Of a stretch of 64,000 nt of DNA, positions 58,475-64,000 are shown in pieces. Below the pieces are notes generated by a model that saw only the letters and a program-made list of their open reading frames with translations, searched no databases and had not been told where the DNA came from. Each line of letters opens with the position of its first letter. The first letter of the stretch is position 1. This DNA comes from Pyrus communis (taxonomy: Eukaryota > Streptophyta > Magnoliopsida > Rosales > Rosaceae), in NCBI RefSeq assembly GCF_963583255.1, contig NC_084804.1:29614461-29678460 (forward strand), given 5' to 3'. The translations under genes were made by a program, and so were the position numbers.

Positions 58475-60447
58475 TTGGCAACTAGCCAATCATCTGCTCT
58501 GACCCTGAAGCATGGCAGACCCCTTGGTTCAAAGGATTCACAACCCCGGAAGAGGAAAATGGCACCAACTAGTGGCCCTAGTTTGAATCCGACCATCGCT
58601 CACTCATCCATTCCAACGCATGAGGTTATTCTAGATTACGATGATGCTTCAGATGAAACATACTAACCTCCCAAGAATCATGAGATTTCGGTCCACTACA
58701 CAATATTGGATGAGGTTTGGAATAGGAATGAGATGATCATCGATAATGCATTCTCGTACTCAGTAGCTACTGACATCATGCTTAGCGATGACATTGAACC
58801 ACGTTCCATGATGAATGCCAACGTAAAACCGATTGCTCAAACTGGAAACAAGCAATCCAGGTCGAACTCGATTCGCTCGCGAAACGTAAAGTGTTTGGAC
58901 TTATTGTTCCTACAACACCACGCGTGAAGCCTGTTGGTTATAAGTGGGTTTTCGTCAGGAAGTGTAATGAGAAGAATGAAATAATGTGATACAAAGCACG
59001 CCTCATAGCGCAAGGCTTCTCTCAGCGCCCAGGGATTGATTACGAGGAGACATATTCCCCCGTAATAAACATTATAACGTTCCGCTACTTAATCAGTTTG
59101 GTAGTTTCCGAAAAACTGAATATGCAGCTTATGGACGTGGTAATCGCGTATCTTTATGGGGATCGAGATACAGAAATCTACATGAAAGTTCCAGAAAGAC
59201 TTTCATTGACCAGTTCAAATAGTTTTAGACCACAAAACACTCTCTCATTTAGGTTGAGGAGGTTACTCTACGGATTAAAACAATCCGCGCGGGTGTGGTA
59301 TAATCGTCTGAGTGAATATTTGACAAGTCAGGGTTATGTGAACAACGAACTATGCCCATGCGTGTTCATAAAGAAGTCACATTTCGGATTTGCAATCGTT
59401 GCAGTTTATGTCGATGACATGAATCTCATTGGGATTCCCGTAGAGCTTGAGGAAATTGCTGCACACTTGAAATCGAAATTTGAGATAAAGGATCTTGGGA
59501 AAACTCGATATTGTCTCGGCCTGGAGATCGAGCATTGTTCGGATGAAATTCTAGTACATTAATCGAACTACACCCAAAAGGTGTTGTGTCGTTTTAATGA
59601 GGATGAAGTGAAGCCTTCGAGTACACCCATGATCACTCGGACTTTAGATGCTTAACGAGATCTCTTCCGTCCAAAGGAGGATGAGGAAGAGATTTTGGAA
59701 CCCGAAGTTCCTTACCAAGTGCAATTAGGGCTTTATTGTACTTGGCTCAGTGCACTAGACCTGACATCTCCTTCGCTGTGAATCTTTTGGCAAGATACAG
59801 TAATGTGCCCACACACATGCACTAGAATGGTGTTAAAGACATTTTCTGCTACCTCAAAGGTACTACGGATTTGGGCTTGTTCTATACCAGCGAATTTCCA
59901 AGTGTTGCCGCCCTCTGTGGCCCTCGGATTGATTCTCGCCTTGTTGGTTACGCAGATGCTAGATATCTGTCTGACCCACATAGAGCACGTTCTCAAACAG
60001 GCTATATCTTTACCGTTGGAGACACCGCTATATCTTGGAGGTCTACCAAGCAAACGCTAGTTGCGACTTCGTCTAACCATGTTGAGATTCTTGCCCTGCA
60101 TGAAGCATCGCATGAGTGATTTTGGCTGAGATAAGTTATTAAACGTATTCGAAGCACTAGTGGTCTTACATCAGTCGTTGACCTTCCTACAACAATCTTT
60201 GAAGACAATGCAGCATGTATCGAGCAGTTGAAGAATGGATACATCAAGGGAGACAACACCAAGCACATAGCACCGAAGTTCTTTTACTCACACCAGTAGC
60301 AGCAGCATCAGAACATTAAAGTCAAGCAAATCCGTTCCTAGGACAACCTGGCCGATCTCTTTACCAATTCATTGCCCAAGTCTACATTTCAGAAGCTCGT
60401 CCAAGGAATCGGTATGCGTAAATTATCTGAGTTGAATCTCTTGTAGT
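58475..60447 (+). pseudogene. Copia-3 RT/RNase H pseudogene
   Basis: 58475-58927 is the integrase-RT linker (KHGRPLGSKDSQPRKRK). 59098-59562 is the RT core with LYGLKQSARVWYNRLSEYL and the catalytic YVDD at about 59404-59418, ending in a TAA at 59560-59562. 59803-60119 is RNase H with YADARYLSDPHRARSQTGYI and ISWRSTKQTLVATSS. The tail up to about 60447 reads VKQIRS..NLADLFT with scattered stops. RT here is intact across motifs A to E but not joined to RNase H. Confidence 0.92.
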
Positions 60448-60875
60448 TCTCTTATTTAGAAGTTATGTCTAACTCAGGAGGAGTATCTAGATGCATACTC
60501 ATATGATCTTAATGTACTCTTTTTCCTACGATTAGGAGCATTTTTCTCACTTGGTTTTTGCTACCTAATGAGGTTTTAATGAGGCACCCATCCTGGGATG
60601 ATCATACTCCATTGAGTTTACTACCTTCGTCCACTTTTGACGTTTGTTTTTAGACATTATGCATACTTTTCACTTTTCTTCTTAGTCTATAGGTTTTCTC
60701 CATGCCTTGGGTTTTACCATAGCGAGGTTTTGTGAGTTTTACTACAAATGCATACTTCACTTAAATTTAAGACTCGTGATCACCCGTTATGCCGATGACT
60801 TCATCAACTATTCTACCTGATCTGTTGAAGATCTGATGCGATGGTTTGTTGAGTATTTACACACTCAAGGGGGAG

Positions 60876-61147
60876 TGTTGCAGTCATACTTAGAATAGGA
60901 ATGTGTTTGTGTAAATCCTAGGGAATCTGGGAATGTATCTTATATTCCTATTAGGAGTAGATTACCTATTCAATTTTGTAATCCTAAAGGGAAAGGTTTT
61001 TACCTATGCTACTACTATAAATAAAGGCACAATGGGGTGAATCAAATATGCCTCACAATTAAATCAATCTCTCTTCTCTCTCAATGTTGTCGAACCCCTC
61101 TCTCTCTCTCTAAACCCTAGATCATTCAATCAAATAGGCCTACAACA
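60876..61147 (+). repeat. Copia-3 3' LTR
   Basis: 272 bp, the partner of 54007-54276, preceded by the polypurine tract. Confidence 0.95.
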
Positions 61148-61234
61148 ATAATGAGTATTTATTAGGATATTATTTTTTATATGTTATTAATTTTTTAGCA
61201 TAAACTATACTCTACACTAATTTACACTAAAATG

Positions 61235-61325
61235 TAAGTAAAATGTAAGGGTAGAATTTGAACCTGAGACATAGTGAATTGACTAGAAAAGCTCTAACCA
61301 CCAGTGAAATTCATCATCCTATTAA
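61235..61325 (-). mobile_element. SINE-like fragment
   Basis: TAGAATTTGAACCTGAGAC with GAAAAGCTCTAACCACC is the reverse complement of the tRNA-like head of plant SINEs (box B GGTTCAAATTC on the minus strand). It is short and worn. Confidence 0.4.
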
Positions 61326-62504
61326 GTTTATAATTTTGTTATTATGTTTAGTAAATTCAAGGTGTCTTGCCTTTTCTTATCGGAAAAAAAATATTCAATG
61401 GTGCCTTACAAATTAGGGTTTATTTTTTCTATTCAAATAACTAAGATTTGTCTCATCTTATTCATATTATCAAATAAACTTTGAGGCTTGATATTTTTGT
61501 TCTAAGGTTTTACCGTTGAATCATCCCAATTTTTTTTGTTGATTTCGGCGTTTGTTGGCACTGGGATCACCTTGTTCTGACAAGAAAGAGAGATTAATAT
61601 CACGACTCAGCTAACATAAATCGCTAAATCATGAAGCAAAAATGTGAGCGATAAGATCTTTAATTCTGGTCGAATCATATAATTTTACGGATAACATGGT
61701 TGTGGTTGGCTAAGTCAACTTTGATACGTCACAATCAACCAAAGTGGGAATAGAGTACCGAAGCATATTCATCTCTCGTACAAGCAAATTTGAAAGGCAA
61801 ACAATTATACCGAAGCAAAGTGAAGGTGTCAGGATGCTAAACTCATCTAAGACATTGGATTCGTGATCAAGTCCAAGTATGGTAAAGCCTTGGCCAATAA
61901 CCCACAACATAAGGTTTGTCTTTTTAGCCTCTGTTCAAGATCGAGTTCTTTACAAGTATAAGAAATCGATCTCAATGCTGCTTTTTTATAAGTACTTTCA
62001 GACATTACTATATAAACATCATTCTCATATGAAACATAATGTACAAGTACAACAAAATTGCGTGACAACAATGTGCAACAATAACAACAATGTACAACAT
62101 GTTTTAACATTATTATTCGCACGCCAAACTTTTCATATATAGAACGAAAAATAGTCTTATGAGGAGTGCAAATTAAAATTTTAAAGTGTCAATAATAATT
62201 CTCATTTTTTTTTATTAAACTACAAACAATAAAACATGAGGAGCTGATTTCACACACAATTTTCAGTTTTTTACACAATCATCTTTATTCACGGCAATTA
62301 CATTGAATAAATCTCACAAAAACAATAAAAATGATTAAACAACGGTATGTAAGAGAACAAAATGATACGTTTTTATCATTTAACCATAAGACATGGAGAG
62401 TAAATTTTCACACACAATTTTTAGTTTTTCACACCTCTCTTTATATATATATTTTTTTTAACAGACGATATTATCTACACTAAGAAGGTAGGGGAGTGAG
62501 CTAA

Positions 62505-62615
62505 ACCTTACAATGAGTTAACAATAATGTGATTCAAATTTGCCTTTGACGATAATCAAACATAAAACCTCTCACTTATAATTGAAAATGATTACCACTA
62601 GACTCTTTATCTTTG
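62505..62615 (-). mobile_element. SINE-like fragment
   Basis: On the minus strand AAGTGAGAGGTTTTATGTTT then GATTATCGTCAAAGGCAAAT resembles the fragments at 16880 and 26059 (AAGTGAGAGGT..TAGGTT). A conserved body but no clear ends. Confidence 0.45.
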
Positions 62616-64000
62616 ACAACAGTAATCAAACAAAATAAGAAGAAAAAAAAAATTAATAGAAGTGCGTAGGAGAACAAAAATCTACATTTTATTATTTTCT
62701 TAAAACATGAAGTCACATGGCTTGAGAAAACACAAAAGCAATTAAATGAACTTAACTAAAAGCTTTTTCTAAGTGAAGTCCATCCGATCAAATGATTGAC
62801 ACATTTGATTGAGACTGTGAAGGAAGGGAAGAAGGATGCCGAACTATGGTTGATGAGGGCAAGGGTGGCCCATGATAATGCCACTTTATAGAATATTAAT
62901 GCATGATACATTTCTTCACTTGAGTTACATGCATGCATTGTCAAAGAGATGGATAACTAAGAATATTATGATCGTGACACATTTATTTAGAACTCTTTCC
63001 AAAATTTATTTATTTATTTTTTTCACATTTTAGATTTTAGAGATTGTTGTAATTTATCAAAATAAAATGAAACTTCCTCTAATTTCATATTCAACTACTT
63101 TATGAGATGTTTCTTTACTTAACTATAAGTATTAAACATATACATTTTTAGATTGATAATCATATCATTTTTAGCTTTAGTTTTGTTCAAAAAAAAAAAC
63201 CATGAGAAAGGAGAAATGACGAAAAGTAAAGGAAAGATGTTGAAAGCACATTTTAGTTGTTCTACTTTCAAGCTTTTGTTTCATACTCTCCTTCCTCTTT
63301 TTCCTCCTAAACGCACCTTGATATCTAGCAGAAAAAACGCACATTAAAACCTACAAATGCAACAGTTAAGATGGGACTTAAAATTTAGAATTTAGTTATT
63401 ATTAATCTTAATTTTCAAAAATTAATATTAAACTTGTTAGGTTGGAGGGTAAAATTTTTTGTGTAATGGATTTTTTTTATTTTTTTTCCGGTCATAGTAT
63501 GGGCAAGAACTAGTATGATAGAATATCATGAAATTAAAAAGAACGAAAAATTGGCTTTGGCCAAGAAATTTTCTTCATCATTAACCTTTTCCTGGAGAAA
63601 AGCAAATAATAAATTTAATACCAAAAGAAAAAAAATATATATTTGTTACGAAGACATACATGCATAATTTATGTTGCAACTTGCATGTAAATTTAATTTT
63701 CGTTTAGGACATGACATGAAAAGAAAAAAAAATGGGTCGAAACAGAAATATGGAAAGGTTTAGGACATGACCTACAACTACAAGTACAATGATTACGCAT
63801 TTGGTTTTCCCATATCTGTTGTCAGAAAAATTACCAAAAAAAATAAAAAAACAATTAAATCATATAATACGACCCCTACGTACGTATCACTCTACCCTGA
63901 ACGACACAGATTCTGGGCGTTTTCTTAACACCTGTCATCCAATCACGTCCGTCGTGTATCGAGCCATAGATCCTGCCCAGCTTCCCAATCCCAAGGCTGC

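Larger units (their letters stand above)
54007..61147 (+). mobile_element. Copia-3, complete plus-strand relative of Copia-2
   Basis: 7141 bp with LTRs at 54007-54276 and 60876-61147 and a perfect 5-bp duplication ATAAT (54002-54006 and 61148-61152). The primer site CGTTATCAGCATGCTC (54277-54292) and polypurine tract AAGGGGGAG (60867-60875) are in place. The LTRs match those of Copia-2 in reverse, so the two belong to one family. Domain order gag, protease-like, integrase, RT, RNase H. Each ORF is broken by a few stops, making this the best preserved of the three copia copies. The LTRs differ by about a dozen changes by eye. Confidence 0.96.
61153..64000. other. AT-rich intergenic region to the right edge
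   Basis: No gene or complete element is visible. It contains two SINE-like fragments and a loosely repeated phrase, TTTCACACACAATTTT, at about 62249 and 62408. The last ~120 bp turn GC-richer with CCAATCACGTCC (63941-63952), as near a promoter, so a plus-strand gene may start beyond the window; that is only a guess. Confidence 0.5.

Overview
This is plant nuclear DNA: AT-rich and intron-rich, with GT-AG splice sites and dense LTR retrotransposons and TIR elements. The Cassandra TRIM, the copia families primed by a half-tRNA-Met-like site (TTATCAGCA) and the style of the Tat-like Gypsy suggest a woody rosid, probably Rosaceae (apple/pear type). That assignment is inference; no sequence search was possible.

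Only two intact host genes are visible, both on the minus strand and only 439 bp apart. (1) A SHORT LIFE (SHL)-type BAH+PHD chromatin reader, five exons, 13201-16584, 216 aa. (2) A large RBM28/Nop4-type nucleolar protein with five RRM-like domains, 18 exons, 17024-28296, 1016 aa. For both, all exon phases close without an internal stop. The RBM28 upstream region carries three site II (TGGGCC) motifs, which is typical of plant ribosome-biogenesis genes. One intron of RBM28 (21349-24819) is swollen by nested transposons, and the second SHL intron holds a MITE.

Left flank (1-13200): the 3' end of a LINE/RNase H relic; a hairpin-rich MITE; a complete but decayed Copia element (Copia-1, 1799-8226, TSD TATAT); then an unrecognised ORF split by a 3.27-kb non-autonomous hAT-like element (8526-11799, 8-bp TSD AGTGTGAT). 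That element carries five tandem copies of a ~338-bp satellite unit and no transposase. Next comes a Mutator-like MITE with a perfect 9-bp TSD.

Right flank (28430-64000): almost entirely transposons. It holds hAT-like elements at 29525-30045 and 35225-35928, a complete Cassandra TRIM (31392-32031) with 5S-rRNA-like LTRs, and LTR relics. It then holds a three-layer nest. Copia-2 (minus strand, 36460-53892, TSD GAAAA) is interrupted by a ~3.2-kb solo-LTR-like element (42081-45317) and by a Tat-like Gypsy element (minus, 45786-53410, TSD CCTTT). The Gypsy element carries an accessory ORF antisense to its gag-pol. Only 114 bp further on lies a second member of the Copia-2 family, in the opposite orientation (Copia-3, plus, 54007-61147, TSD ATAAT). 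The last 2.8 kb is AT-rich with SINE-like fragments only.

All the retroelement ORFs are broken by stops and frameshifts. I found no tRNA gene, no CRISPR array and no clearly new gene system. The most unusual objects are the satellite-bearing hAT-like element inside an ORF, the antisense Gypsy ORF, the repeat-rich leader of Copia-1 and the fully dated nest of insertions.
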